Below are positions 12,555 through 27,600 of a DNA stretch of 64,000 nt, piece by piece (position 1 is the stretch's first letter; every line of letters starts with the position of its first letter). Source of the stretch: Echinometra lucunter (taxonomy: Eukaryota > Echinodermata > Echinoidea > Camarodonta > Echinometridae); contig CM057153.1 in assembly GCA_029962745.1 (NCBI GenBank), positions 36,544,985 through 36,608,984 of the forward strand, written 5' to 3'. Both the position numbers and the translations under genes were made by a program. The notes beneath the pieces were generated by a model. It worked only from the letters and a program-made list of their open reading frames with translations, was not told where the DNA came from and searched no databases.

Positions 12555-15500
12555 CACTGATGGAGAGAAAGGTGTATGGGAATGGAGAAGTGGAAAGGGG
12601 TTGGATGGAAGAAATTGTGAAAGAGAGAGAGAGAGAGAGAGAGAGTGCAGGTGGGGTTGGAAGGAGACATCAAAGATACCGTCAGAATCAGAAATTGCAA
12701 CAAAATGAACTTTTCATGGATAGGCAATGACAGCTTAGGCAAGGTGAAAAGCTTTGCATGCTGTGCATGTTGCAAAAATTTGAATTAAAAAGATGATTGA
12801 ATCATTTTGTGGCAGGAAGTTTACATGCATTTAAATACTGGTGATATTCTTAATTGCTTCTTTGGCAAGAAAGAATCAGGATTTACAATATCTAGTAATT
12901 CCCTAGATTTCGTTGATAAATATAACATAGGTTGTACTTTCTTCCCCCTGTCCTGTATGTTTAAGTATAATTTCATAATCTTATTTAATCCTAACTTTAT
13001 ATTCTCACTGTATTTCTATGTACATTTTCATTTTCATGTTAGTTTATAGCTGCAGTTCTTCTTCATAATTCATTTGTAATCGCTTAGAAACATTTTGTAT
13101 ATTGAGCACTCAATAGATATATTTATTGTTATCATTGAACAGGAGAGAAAGCAAGTGAGAGAGAAAGAGAGAGAGAGCCTGATAAGTCGGATAAAAAGTA
13201 ATTTGGGGAAATCAGTAGAAGGAGAGGAGTAGGAGAGCACAACGATATACAAGTATACTTTTTATCTAATCATATTGTAGCCAACGATGTTGATTATTAT
13301 TACTGTTAGCTTGTGTGTACATGTACATGTAAGAGGAGCGGCAAGGCTGCACCTATGTTTCATGGTGCTTTTCCTCATTTTCCCTCTGTGTGATTGCTAT
13401 TCGATGTGAACTAGATTAGGGAGACTGCATGTATGTGTACATGGACATGTCAGACAGACAGAAAAATCATAACTCAAAAACTAAGCCTAGAGGCAAAGTT
13501 ATAAATTTTCTTTATTGCTTCTCCAAATCAGCCTATGATGACTCACTGTCCCATGATTTTGCTTACTAGTAGATCTTCCTTGAACTCCTCTCCATATGTT
13601 CCCTTCTCCTTTAACTGCATTAGTAACTATAGCAGTGTGCAACTGACCTGACTGCATCATGACTGCAAATGACTGAATATTTTTGCTTTGTAATGCAGTA
13701 AATGTTCAGTTTAGCAATGGTTTTAAGATACATTTAATAGATAAAATAATGTACTCATATGTCAACAGTAATTACAATATATTATTTCAGTGATATCCTG
13801 ATTTCTTGAAAGACTATACATTCAAGTGTTAAAAAAGGTTACTAAGATTTGACTTTTTTCTGGGGAAGAGGTACATGTGTGGTTGAACTACATATTGGTC
13901 TTTTTACTTACTGATTTATTCATATAATTTTCAGACAAAACTAAAATCGACAAACAAATACAAGAAATAAGAAAGAATACAACTATCCAGTGCCTTAAGG
14001 TATCAAGAAGAAAACAAATTCCTGATCAGGTTTTCCTCACTAGTAGATGGTTCACATACAAACATGGGTACAGAGCTATGTTAAATTTTGAATTGAACTA
14101 CAATCTACATGGATAAACTCAGGAGTAATAGAAATAGTTTTAAGATAGAAAATAGGAAACAAGCAAGCAAGCAAACAAGCTAGGGTGAGCATCAATATTT
14201 AGATTTAAAAAAAAAAAGAAATAAAGGACATGATGAGCAAAACAAAAAAGATATATTGATGGCATTTGGCAAAAAAATACTGGTTGGATAGAACATAAAA
14301 AAGGAGAAGTACATTATGGATGTTCTTCTTCTTCTTCAGTACGTGTCGACAGACTTGCTAGTCCATGTAGAGACACGGGAACGAGACGTGATCATGGACT
14401 AGAGTGATCTTTTAGGAATGTTAAGACATGGAAGTCATTAAAATGATTTATAGTATGTGCTATAAATACATTTTATGTTCTGAATGCTTACAGAACCAAT
14501 GGGTAATAATGATATACATGTACATGTACCATAGAAGGCTTATTAACATTAAAGGCATTGGTTAACATTGTTGTAATTAAAAAAACCCCTCATTTTGCTG
14601 CTTGAAAATGGGATAAACATAAGGGTTATATCTAGTGTAAAAATACCAGTCTGAAAGTTTCAAAGTATAATTTCCACATGAAGTATTCTTAAATATTAGA
14701 AATGTGAACTAATGTTTGAAAAATATATCGGGTCGGTTGCACAGATTAGATTTAGGGAGTGCGCATGCGCACATGGCTTACCGGACCGTACTATGTGTAG
14801 TGGCATATCACGCGGAGGGAGACAGATAACGGTCTTTTTTAACTCGAGCAAAACGATCCTCTTATTTATTGTCTCTTAGACCAAAAATAATAAGATCGCC
14901 ATTTTTTCATTCCAAATTGGTTTCGGGGGTTTTGAGTACAAATACAAGTACTAGACATGTTTCATCTTAGTATGAGAATTTTTTAAATCTGCTACTCACA
15001 AAGTTAGCCAATGCCTTAACTATTATATAAATAGTGCATGGTCAATCATGCACTATACTGGATTATGTGCACAACAAATACTAAATTATCTCGAATGCAG
15101 TTTTGTTTTAGTGAGGCCGAAGGCTGAGGTAAAATAGACCTGCTAGAGGGATAATTTAGTTTTTGGAGTTCATGTAGTCCAGTAATGGTGCATCAATAGA
15201 GCAATCATGCACTATTTATTATAGTAAATAGACCCCTATTAAATGTTCCACATTTTTAGAGTATTCGGGTATGGCTTTCTTGATTGCATCCTTATTGCAT
15301 AGCCAGCTTCGCTCAAATACACGCAGCTTAAAACAATGGTAACAGTAAGTACATGTATGCACAAGGTGCTTTTGATACACAGTCCCATACACTTTTGTAC
15401 ACACCTAAACATGCAAAAATCAAGTTATAGTGCACAATCGTGCACTATACATGTAACAGAATTTTCTGCACGTCCTATTATGATGCAAATCTAACCAATC

Positions 15501-18500
15501 ATAGTGTTTATTATACATACACTATTTACCATATCTTTATATTGTACTTCTAGAGATCTTCCAAGACTCCTCAATAGTAGTCATTTATATGATCATATAC
15601 CAGGATAGCTGATCCATTAATCACAATGCATCGGATGATGTTGACTTAAAGTACATTGTAGTCTTGAAATAGTATACAATGTACAGCTTTGATTGTGTTA
15701 AGAATATGCACAATTACTATTTGCACTTCTATCACACGATGCATGGAATTTCTATGTATCATGTGACTGCTTAAAGGCATTGGCCTTCAAAATGCAAGTC
15801 AAGTAATGTGTGTATGTGCGTGTGGAACATAGATTTGCCCTCTTCATGTCTCTTCCCAATAGTGATCACATCATTCATTCCCCACTCCCTGAGGTATAAA
15901 CAGAATGGCAAAGATATAAATGGCAGGAAAATGCTCATGTTTCTCCTTCCCCTGTTTTCAGACAAAGCACGTTGCTACACAACAGGGACCAGGGCCCGTT
16001 TCAAAAAACTTGTTATCAGTAACAACTGCCACATTTCTATGACAAATTTGCTCTCAGCCAATCAGATGCAAGGATTTCAGTAGCTTATAACAGTTGTTGC
16101 AACTTGTTATTGATAACAAGTTTTATGAAACGGGGCACAGTTTCCACAAGTATTGAAAGGAGTGCGTTTTCATGTTCACATAATGCTGATTTAAAGAATA
16201 AATGTCATAGAGATCTTTTCTTTTAGTACATTGTAAATGTCAAGTTTTTTTTTTTTTTGCTATGATCGATACCCTTCCACTTCCCAGTTCAAATAATTTG
16301 TGTTTGTGAAACCCTTCTTGTTCAAAGTTCTTTCATAATACAGGCACTTGTGTGAATAATTCAAAGAGGAGGTTGTGGTTGTGATCTATAATGCATTGGA
16401 GTAAATAGGGGGTGGGGTGGGGGTATATATCCCCCCCCCCCCACACTATTTAGAGAAGGGGATGGCATGTATAAATATACCCCCACTTTTCAAAGAAGAA
16501 ATGATAATTTAATATATCAGTCGGTGAAAAATTTTTATAGAAGTATCATGAACAATGCTTATGGCAGTAAAATATCTATTTGAATTGCTGTTTGATTTGG
16601 GAATCACCATTACGTCCGAAGGTTGCAAAATTATATTTATTGCAATCGCAAAAATGTCAGATAAAAGTAAGCAAGGCGCAAGGCATAAAAGCATATCTGG
16701 ACTGACTGCACGTAAATGACCTTTGGCTGACAGTATATATTTCTTCTGAAAGTTGGGCTTTCTTACCAGGGTTTGCACTTGAGCTGCTAGTAGGACCAAG
16801 TTACTGAGGCAGGGTTGCCCATAAAAGAGACAGGTCGCGATAATATATGGGTTTTATTGCCACCTCTGTGGAGGTTAAGTAGAGATAAAATGGTAATTGA
16901 ACCCTGTCACTCTTGTCATTGTGTATACGAGGTGAAGGCCTGTGGGAGGATGATATCTCCTCCTCTTCCAAAGGAAATGATCTCTGAGTAGGCTTAGATT
17001 TTGTTTTATTACCTTTGTTTCATTACTTCTGCTTTTAAAACCAGGCAGATCGCTTTTTGAAAAATGATGTTATGTTTTTCTCCCTTTTCAGGTACTGTAA
17101 AATCATTTTTTACAGCACAGTGGAATCTAAAGAGTCTTGTATGTATACATATCCAGCAAAAGACAAGCACTAAGTATACTGTATAAATTCAGAAGTACAA
17201 AGTACATGGCTGTATTTTGAAGACAAATACAAAACAAAAAAAAAGATCCATCTGATGTTAACCAATATATTTGAAACTTCTTCCATGTGTTTTATATTTT
17301 TCAAGCTGACCTTTTATGCAACCCCTTTTATTTTCATTTTAGTGTATGTTTCACTTATGTAGCATCTTTCATAGATTGACAATGTTGTATTGGAGTCATA
17401 ACCTGCACATGTCCAGTTAAGCTCTAAACTGATCAACAATAGTTGACATACAGCACATCCAAATTGGGAAATTGATGAAATGCTATTTTATTTTTTAAAA
17501 ATTGGCATCAGTCTTGGGGCATTGATAATGATTGGGGCCTTGACTGGGGCATGCGGAGTTCAGATTGTAGACGAGGCAATAGAGGGTCCTCACCATGTAC
17601 TTCACCAGAAAGTCCCTGACTAAATTGAAACCAGTTAATGCTGAAATGTTAATTCATTCTTCTAGATCTTGGTTCACATTGGGGCATTGACCAAAGAATC
17701 TGGTTTCAAGATCGCAGACAACGCCTTCAACGGCGGCCCACTGGGGGAGCTTGTCCAGTGGAGTGACATCTTATCAACCCTCCACATCCTGGGTCATGAC
17801 ATCGAGATCTCTACAGCAACAACCACTCTGGGAAAGTAAGTCTATGCCTAGAGTAATCAGGGGCAGATTAATACAGTACATTATTTTTTTATCTTGCCTT
17901 TTTCTTTTTTCTTGCTAGTTCGACTTTTTGTGTAAGAGGAAATTTGAAAAGCTCCCCTTTGATAAATCCTGTGGTTGCCCCTGGATACAACATGGTTGAA
18001 AGGATGCACATGTGCACATGATTGACTAACAGGCTTTAAGGATTAGTGTCAGTTCTTTTCCTGCCAAATTAGGGTTCAGACCAAATGTGTATGAGATGGG
18101 GCATTTCAAGGTGAGGGGAAGTGAAATAAATGGCATGGATTCAGTAAAGGAGATTTAAACCTTAACCATGACATAAACTACTATTTCATCGTGGGTGGCT
18201 AACAAGGTTGAAAGGAAAATACAATCTGGGAGCTCTGTCCTTTGTTTTTGTGGTGAATAAAGACAAACAAAATGAGTAGACCTTTGTGTTTGAAAAAAAT
18301 GAGGCAAACAGAAAAGATCTGTGCTTTTTGTATGCTTACATTTTGCCTGTTGATATCTGAATTATTTTCTCCTCGTTTGGCTGCCCTTAGAAAATCAGTG
18401 GTTTAAACCAGGGTGTTTGTACAATCTCTCTTCCTGGTATTTTGCCCACACTGAAGGCCTGTTGAGCATGCATCAAGCACATGCTCTTCTTGTGATCATA

Positions 18501-18636
18501 CACTATCATCTGACTCTTCAATTCTGCATCATATCAAAGCATTTTTTCCCCCAAAAAGTAGATCACATGTATCTGGTATGTATATATCATCATGCTAGGC
18601 CTGCAAACTAATTGTGTGGCAGACATTCTGTTTTCT

Positions 18637-18669
<33 letters not shown>

Positions 18670-21600
18670 GGGGGGGGGGGGGGGTTGCATCTTGTCAATG
18701 AAAATAACTATGATGAAGTAGATCGAGACAGTGCATGGGTGAATCTATCCTAGTTTTGCCCCCATACATGACAGGTGTTAAAAACCAAAGCTCCACCATC
18801 TGTCAAGATGAATTATTCAACAAACTACCTCCTCTTTTGGGAAATATATGTGAATTTCAAGTTATGCCAGGAACTTGAATATTTTTGGAATAACTTTGAA
18901 CCAGGCAAACATATTGTGCTAACCAGAACTACTTTTTCTTGAGACTTGTACCCCTTTCACGCTACTTCCAACAGTGAACCACCATTGAATTCACTGTTGA
19001 AATAAACGGTGGTTCACCAGTGAAAATTCTATTCATACTAGCAAGAATGCTCCAATGAATTCTGTTTCCTGTTGGCACAGTGGCTTACCTGTAGCGGAAG
19101 TACATGGTGCACTCACAAGCAAAAAAAACCGTGTTAATGGCCAGAAACAAAATACAAACTTTGACAATCAATTGGCATTTCACCCGGTGTTTCACCGCGA
19201 CAACTTCTCACGTTAGGCTTTCACCGGTGAACCACCGCTAGTTCATTGGTGTTTACCCTCGACGATTGGAGGGTAAAATCTCTGAAAATTTAATTGGTGT
19301 TTTCACCTGCGTTTCATCCAAGTTTTCTTTCACGCTGACACAGGGTCCAGTTGATGCACCCTGGTGCACCCGGTGAAAATCTCCAGCGTGAAAGGGGTTT
19401 TAAAGTGATGGGTAATGACTTGCATGTACCGGTATACTGCACTTGTATATGTGCATTGTAGTTTTGAAGGATTGCATACAAACGTGTAGCATCAATGCCA
19501 TCAAGTATAATCTACCTTTAATATGCATGACTCAGGAGCAGTTGCACTGTTCGTTCAACGGAAAACTCCTTGCAACTTTAGGGTGCCATTCAGTAATAAA
19601 AATGACCAAGCAGAAATCATTCCAAATTGTAAAATGAATCAGATGTTCCTCAGTTGTTCTGCAGATTCAAGGCAGAGAAGTGATGTGAAATGTATAACAT
19701 GGAAGAAGTTTTTTCTTATATTTGTATATTTTATGGAATCATAAAACCAAAATCAAGAAAAAATTACCGGAAGAAGTTTAGAGATTTCTTTGTATTTCTA
19801 GTGTCATTTTTACACCCATAGGTGAGAGGATGACTTTGTGTTATATCTTCATAATTTTGTAGCTGCTGATTAGGCATCCTTAATGTACAGTGACTAATTT
19901 ACCTTGGGAGAGATTTTGTACCCTGGGAATTTTGTTTTAGTTTGGGAAAAGATTTTCAAAACAAATTTTGCATATATTTTTTTTTTCAGTCTCTTAAGAA
20001 GGAAGGGATTGACTAGCAAGGCCAGTTGTCCAGTGAAAGGCAAGAATGTGTATGACATGGTCTACATCGACATTGTTGGTATGAAGCAGCTCAAGAAGAC
20101 TATTGGAGGACAGTGGCAACAATTCAGGTAGGCTTGTATGTATAGGACTATGAGTGTGATAACCCTGTCACACCCGCTGGATTGAAAACAGACCAGAAAC
20201 AAGCTTAAACCATACTGCCGTCCAGTGACAGACAGAAGGAAGCAACTCTGTAGAATAAGTTTTCTGGTAAATGAAGAAAATATGTCACTGTTTTATGTGG
20301 AAATCTATGGAGTTGCTTCCTTGGGGGGTTATATGGCCCCAGTTTCTTCATTATCTTTTAGAGCATACAAAAAGTACCCCAAATCAAGAAAAAGTCAATT
20401 TGAAAAAAAGAAAATCGGAATTGCATCCTTTTGTCATTGGACGGCAGCATAGCAGTACAGTCTTTTTTTTTTTTTTTGTCTCCTCAAATTGGCAACAATT
20501 ATATGTATTTTCTACTACATAGCTTGAAAAATATAAAAATGTATAACATGAACAAGTCTGAATGAAAATTGCGTAACTTACCAGGAAAATTGCCAGTTTG
20601 CATAAGAAAATAGTAGCTGTTATATATTTCACACTGCATGCCAATGTAGAGTTCTAAGCGTTAATCAAATTGCTCTTGTACTGCCTCAAAAGTAGACTAA
20701 AATTATGAGTCAATTTACCTTGTGTATTCCAAATTGAAACTGATATTGAATTGGAGGGGGAGGGGCATTTTTTTTTTTTTTCAATGAAAATTCAGATAAA
20801 TGATTACTGATCTAGTCTTGCGCTAATCTTATAGACTCTTCTTGTGAGATGTACATGTACTGAGTGAAGTCTGGTACAGTTTACTAAAAATGGGGAATTG
20901 GCAAGTTGGGTTATTTTGTTACCCAACTCTCAGTAAAAGCATGCATGCAATCACAGAGGATGATAATTTTCATACTGGTTTGAAGAAAATTGGATGCAGG
21001 CATGGCCGAATGCTGAGGGCAAACAATGGATTGAGGGGGCATTGCTTATTAATTTACAATGCCCGGCCCCCCCCCCCCCTCCAGCTCCCATATGCATTGT
21101 CTGCTCTCAGTGTTCTGGCACATGTGATTGCATCATTTGTCCTCTTTCAGCAAGATGATAAAATGCCATGAGCAGATCTCAATGAGATTTGATGAAGATA
21201 CATGTTTGATTTGGGGCAGTCTTGATTACTAAGTTTTAAAAAAATGTACATACTCAGGGTGTATATAATAGGGGTTTAAGTGCGAACTGTAGAAACAAAA
21301 CATGTTTGTTCAGAATATGTGACAATAATTATCTCCTGATAGGAGGGGAAATAAGATAATTGTCTGGGGAAACTGCAAGCCTAAATTGATAATGATCTAA
21401 AGACAGCAGTGAAGCCAAGTATTTTTTGTTTTTTCCATGGAGAAATGTCCTGGAGCCCTTTCTGAAGATTTGTTTTTCCTAATTATAGAACTAATCACAA
21501 AACATGTTGACAAGTACATGTCTGATATTTTGCCTTCAAGTTTTGTAGAAGTAACATTTCATGCCTGTTTCTAAGTCAGGTCATATTATGGATGAAAAGA

Positions 21601-24600
21601 TAAAGGTTTAAAAAGAGAATTCTACAAAATATTAAACCTTTAATTTTGTGTGGAAAAGAAGTGGTATTTATAAGTGAATTAAACTTGTGAATGTAACAAA
21701 TACTTAACTCTTGTTCTTGCAGAACTCCTAGTTAAGATGAGGATTTTTTTTTTCTCATTTCAACTAATTATAATAATCTTTATTTCCTGATAGTTGCAAG
21801 GTCTGACATGCATATCTTGAAGAGAGTGTGTACAGTCATTGAAGCATACACATGTGGGAGTTTATTAAAAAGCTAAAGGAAAAAGACATGGTACGTGATT
21901 ATGGAAATGTCATGATGGCCTTGTAATAAAAATAGCTAGAGATTTCATTATCATTGGTTTACATATTTTCATGTATCGATGACAGGCGAAATGTACAAGT
22001 ATATCTGTAGAGTAGTAGCATGGTTGGGTAGCGGTTTTTCCAATTATAGAAGAAAACCTGCCACTACTATTTTTTTTTTTTTTTTTGTTATATGTATATA
22101 CAGTACACTACATTATTTTCAATCAAATCATTTTAATTCTGCTCCTGCAGTAATGTAAAAGAAAAGAAAAATATTGCCCTTCAGATTTATTTATTTATTT
22201 TCGTTTTATTTATACAGGGTGGCCACGTCAGCAATCAAGTACTGTTTTCCAGGGGGCCCTGTAAACAAATATGTACAAGATAACAATCATGACAAACAAA
22301 ATAAACATAACTCATTACATCAAACAAGATGAAACAACATTTGGTGAAAATAGGAAAAAAAATAGTAAAAAAATAATAGTCTGCAACCGGCATTGAAAGG
22401 AAACAAAAGCTAAATGACTGAGTATATGAAAATGGAAGTATCCCCCCCCCCCATAATAATCTAGATAAAAGTGTGGATACGATATGCTGAAATATACTAT
22501 AGATTCTATATCATTTTCTATGATGATGAAACTGTCAGTGGCAACAACAAATTATTAATCATAATTATTATGAACTATAAAACAGCACTTTGAAGGCAAG
22601 GGAACACATGTTTTCCTGCAATGACTCATAATTAGATGAAAATTCATTTTCCAGAGGAAGTGGAACGTTGGTATGATTTTCCTGTATTGGAGTAGGGGAC
22701 GATGTTAAACCTGTTGTACTTATACATGCACATGAACATTGGGTACCATGGTGAAATGCTGAAAGCAAAGGGGTGCATGATATTTGATCAATATACCAAT
22801 TTGAAATATATTTGAGACGAATTACATGATGAAGGAATTTTAGGAACTTCGTAATCTTTAGTTACTTTTACCATAAATGTACATGTAATTACATATTACA
22901 AAAATATATAATGTTTTTGAATATTCTGTCTGATTTTCTCACCTTTGAAAGGCTAGCATGCTGACAGTTGTCCATAATTCTAGATTTATGGCAAGAAGTT
23001 ACATACATGTATATATGCTTATCTATTTATTCTTCTTGAATATGAATATTCTTTGTACAAGTATTTCTGTAATACATGAACAGTTTTTGAAGTTTGGTGT
23101 TTGGAAATCACCTACAGTTCGACAGTAGAAGACTGACATTCCTGAAGAGCAGCATTTTACTGACACGGTTTAGATTCTCAACTTTCCAGTACAGCAGCCA
23201 CTCAGTCACTTGAACTATTTCGTTTCATATACTTAGAAAATCTATTGGTGCATTTTCCATTGTTTTTTATTCTTTTGATATGAGTTGAGGGTTTTAACAT
23301 TATTGTCTTTTTCCCTCTTATCAAACCTTTGTTTTCCTTTCATCTTTTTTGTTTCAGTTGTATCCTGAGGGTAATAGATTCATTTGGCACAGAGCCTGCT
23401 TACAATGTGGATACCTACATCAAAAAGGCTGGGACAAAGTCTAGCTGGGGAAACTGGAACCTTGTACCAAGGCAGTTCTTCACCATGTTTCGTAAGTCAT
23501 TAGTTTTTTAATTGCGTTACCTGGATTTGAATTTTTTATGGAGAATATGTCACTTTTAGGCAGTAAAAAGACACTAATTTGGAGCTTGATGCTGGAGCGC
23601 AGTATTGAATTAGCAGACTAAATTGATTTTGCTGGTAGTGCACACAACAAAATGAGAAGGTATTTGGGTAATATAGATATATGGGTAATATAGTTATGTA
23701 TTGGGAGTGAAATTTCATAGTTTTATTACATGTATCTTTTAATCTATATATTTGTTATTATTTGGAGTGTCACAAAGTTGCTGCTTTGCTGCTGTTATGT
23801 TTGAATGATGATGATGGTGATGAGTAGAATAATGATATTGATGTTGCTATCGAAACTAATGTGAAGATTCATAATGACAATAACAGTTATGATCTATGTG
23901 TCAGGCATGAACAAAATGATGTTTTCAGTTTGGATTTAAAGCTTTTAAGGGTGCAATTGATATTCCGTCAACTGGTCCACTCAGCTTGTTCCATGAAGAA
24001 AAAAGTATTGTCAAGCTCATTAAAAGTCATTCCAAGCTGTATGATCGAATTACAACATGAAATACAATCAGTTCAGTTTCTTGTTGTAAATTCATAATCC
24101 TTTCTTTTCTTTCAGCTCATACGCCAGACAATTCCTTTATGGGTTTTGTAGTTGATCATCAGATGGATGTTTCTCACACTGCTAGCCCAGTAAACAGACC
24201 AAATCGTGCCCTCGTGTATGGCAAAAGTCCTACTTTCTGGGCTGTAAGTACATATATCAAGATATTTATTGGGATAGCTATGACTGTCTACAAGGTGAAA
24301 GAACAGAATATAATGGAAAAAAGATTGAGCAAAGATCATAAGTATGCTTTTTATTTATTTCAGCCATTATAAAAAGGTTTCTCTCTTATGCCAAACTTTA
24401 GACATTTGAATACAATCACCTTCTATAGTATAGAGATACATGTATTACCATGATTATTGACTTTACCTTTAGACCAATTTACGATGACTGTATAGAATTT
24501 TACAGAATTGTATTTTAAAGGCCAGAATTCACATAAGTATACTAAAATAAGCGTTTATTGGCTCTTATTTCCCATGCAAACACGTAAAGAAAGCAGATAA

Positions 24601-27600
24601 TTGGATCAGATTCTGTGCGCACATATGCTTAAAAATCCAGGAGGGTGTTTAAACCACCCAATTGTTTAAACCTCATTTTGGAATTCTGGCCATTGTGTCT
24701 GTGTGTACTGCTCCATATAATGCTAACTTGCATTTTATTTTTAATTTCTCATTGTATTTTTTTCTCTATAATTTCTTATGAAAGGAGCCTTGAATTGACA
24801 GATATTAGGCCATGATTTACAAGACCCTTGAGGTTAATGTCACAGTTTTCATGCCACAATATTGATATTCTCGTTTGTGTGCCGAATGGGACGCTAAGTG
24901 ACATCTAAGTCTAGTTTCATTTCGTTATTTTTTTTTTCCTTACAGGAGCCTTGGATTAGGAAATATCTGGACAAGATTCACAAGAAGTTTGAGATTCACG
25001 CTACAGTTTTCCTGAATCAAAGCACGCCCCAGCAGAAGAACATTATACCAGACTATGTTATTAACCATGGCATTGTATCTGGGTCAGAAATACAGAATTT
25101 ATTGCAAGAAACAAAGGTTTGTAATCTACTTCATCCACTATTCTCTCCCCTTTCGTATCCCGTTTCCCTCCATTTCTCATCTTTTCTTCTATGACCACTC
25201 TGCAATACAATGACAGAAGGAAACAACTCCATAGAATGAGTTTCTTAGTAAAGAAAAAAATGTACCACTCATAGACGAAAAGCAGCACGCGCTTATATCA
25301 TTACGCGAATGGCAATAGCCCCCCGCCTCTGTCGGATCATTTGAAGGTCGACCTAAGCACCCGTTTTTGTTGCATTATTCATATCTACTGCTCATATGGC
25401 ACATATCACTTTTATTATGATACTTGATTTAATTCGCATTTGCTGTGCATTGATTCTGCATTGATGGGCATGTTTTTAGCTGATGGGCGTAATGTTTTAA
25501 AACATGCACAAACGGACGCTCTTCCTCGGAAGCATCTTACAAAATGTTTTATTCATTTCTGCTCATAAATATTGATGGTGCTTAGGTCGGCCTTCTAATG
25601 GATCTGGACAAAATGGCGGAGCTTTAGGGGCCTGGTACCACTGTTTTATAAGGAAATCTATGGAGTTGCTTCCTTTTGACATGTCTATATTTCAGAGATG
25701 CCAAGTTCCCCCCAATTTTATGAGTGAGATTTTCATGACTCGGCGTCTCGGCGAGGGAGGGTGTGGGAGGGGGGACACCCCCCTCCCACGGTAGGGAGCT
25801 TTTTCAATTTTTAGCTCTTAATGGTGCGATCTGGTGCATACTTAAGTGACTATTTTTTACTTATTTTGAAAGACAAAAGGTAAAAATACCTTCAATTGCA
25901 ACTATCACTTTAATCTTTTGAGCTATGCTCCTTATTATAGGCCCAAGTTGCTTTTTTTTTCTGTCGGGTCCCGATGCGTGAGAAAAATGGGTGCCATGCG
26001 TGAGATCGTGAGACGGACCCTGAATGCGTGAGTCTCACGCACATTGCGTGAGACTTGGTAGCTCTGATATTTCGGAAATTGGGTGTCATTTGACCATGTA
26101 TTAATGTCTTAAATCTAATTGCTGGTACAGTGCTTTGAAACACATGTTAAGAGTGCTTTACAAATTCCATGTGTTATTATCATTCTGAATGTGAATGGTT
26201 TGGTCAGCAAAATGTCTTCTCCTGACACATCCATGCTAACTTGATTACATGAGAAGCACACTGCATGGGAATGACTTATTGGAATAGTTGACTTGAATGT
26301 TTCCAAGGAAGGGCTATTGACAATTGAAATAGGAAGGTTGTTCCAGTCCCTTACAGTCTATACAAAGAAACACATTATTGTTATTAATTATTATTATCAC
26401 ACTCAGTTATTATTCATTCATTGTTATAAGTGTTATTAATTCTAATACATTTTTATTCTCTCCTTATTCCACAGCTGTTTGTAGGTCTTGGGTTCCCCTA
26501 CGAAGGTCCTGCTCCACTGGAAGCAGTTGCCAACGGCTGTGCCTTTCTCAACCCCAAGTTCAATCCACCCAAAAATTCCAAAAACACCAAATTTTTCCAG
26601 GGGAAGCCCACAAGTAGAGCGGTAAGTAAGCCTGTCCTATCCATGAAATCTCATTCAGACACAGGGTGGTAAACCACCAAATTAAAGAAATGCTGCTCAC
26701 AAACGTCATATTCATGGATTGCAAGTTATACTTTCTTGGGAAACAAAAGACTACTGTTTTTGTTTTTTCAGTTTTTTTATATTTACTTCTCCATGGAAAA
26801 CATTGAGAAGGGAAAGCATGTTCTTTAGTCAATTTTTATATAGGTTCCAAGTCGACGAAAGAAAAGTAATGAATAATTCAGATCCTAAATCTGATCTTTA
26901 TGAGATAATGTTACATCTCTTTTATTAAACTGATCTTCACAGCTAACATCCCAGCACCCCTATACAGAGGTCTACATTGGTCAGCCCCATGTATGGACGG
27001 TGGATGTGTTAGGTCGTGACCTGGATGTGGCGCTTGACAAGATAGCAGCAATGAACAGTACAACCCCATATTTACCTTTTGAGTTCACATGTCATGGGAT
27101 GTTAGAGAGAGTCAGCAATTATATTCAAAAGCAGGTGAGTAGAAAAGGCATTATGTGGCCTCTCATAAGTATTCTAGTTAAAGCTCATGTACAGTTTTGG
27201 TAACAAAATAGGATAATTGGCATGAAACTGAATTAATATTGACTCACGTTGTCTGCCTTGCATAAAAAAAGATACATGTTTGAGATCATGGGATATTGTC
27301 TCCATGAATTTCAGTGTAAGTATATGAATGAACACATTGCAAAGGTTACAGTGTGCCCTACATTCCGGCAGCTCCGTGCAAAATGATTACAGCCCTTCTT
27401 ACACTTGTCATATAAACAAAACTCCCATTGGTTTTCATTTATGCAGGTTTGGGTGACTTTACTTGTCTGACCCAAGATCAAAATATTTTTTGCCTTTTAT
27501 TAGTTTTTGATATTCAACTGTAGGAGGGAAAAACTGCTCAACATCTTAGTTTTGTTTCTGTCTTGCTACAACCAGCTGAAAGCAAAGAAATATGACAAAT

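Larger units (their letters stand above)
9144..17665. other. MGAT5 intron of 8.5 kb, rich in foldback elements
   Basis: The largest intron of the visible gene. Apart from the elements listed separately it holds a (CAAT)n tract at 10540-10560, GA-rich tracts at 12515-12650 and 13140-13180, a SINE tail at about 13080-13140, and a hairpin at 14370-14392 (CTAGTCCATG and complement). A solo copy of the word TTAAAGGCATTGGCC lies at 15772. The flanking exons are both phase 0 and join directly in family alignments, so no missing exon is expected here. Confidence 0.8.
20128..23357. other. MGAT5 intron
   Basis: 3.2 kb with a small foldback element (20233-20323), poly(T), poly(C) and poly(G) runs, and a LINE 3' end on the - strand (about 22185-22330). 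Confidence 0.85.
25117..26474. other. MGAT5 intron
   Basis: 1.36 kb, more than half of it made of two adjacent foldback elements (25216-25676 and 25693-26066). Confidence 0.9.
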
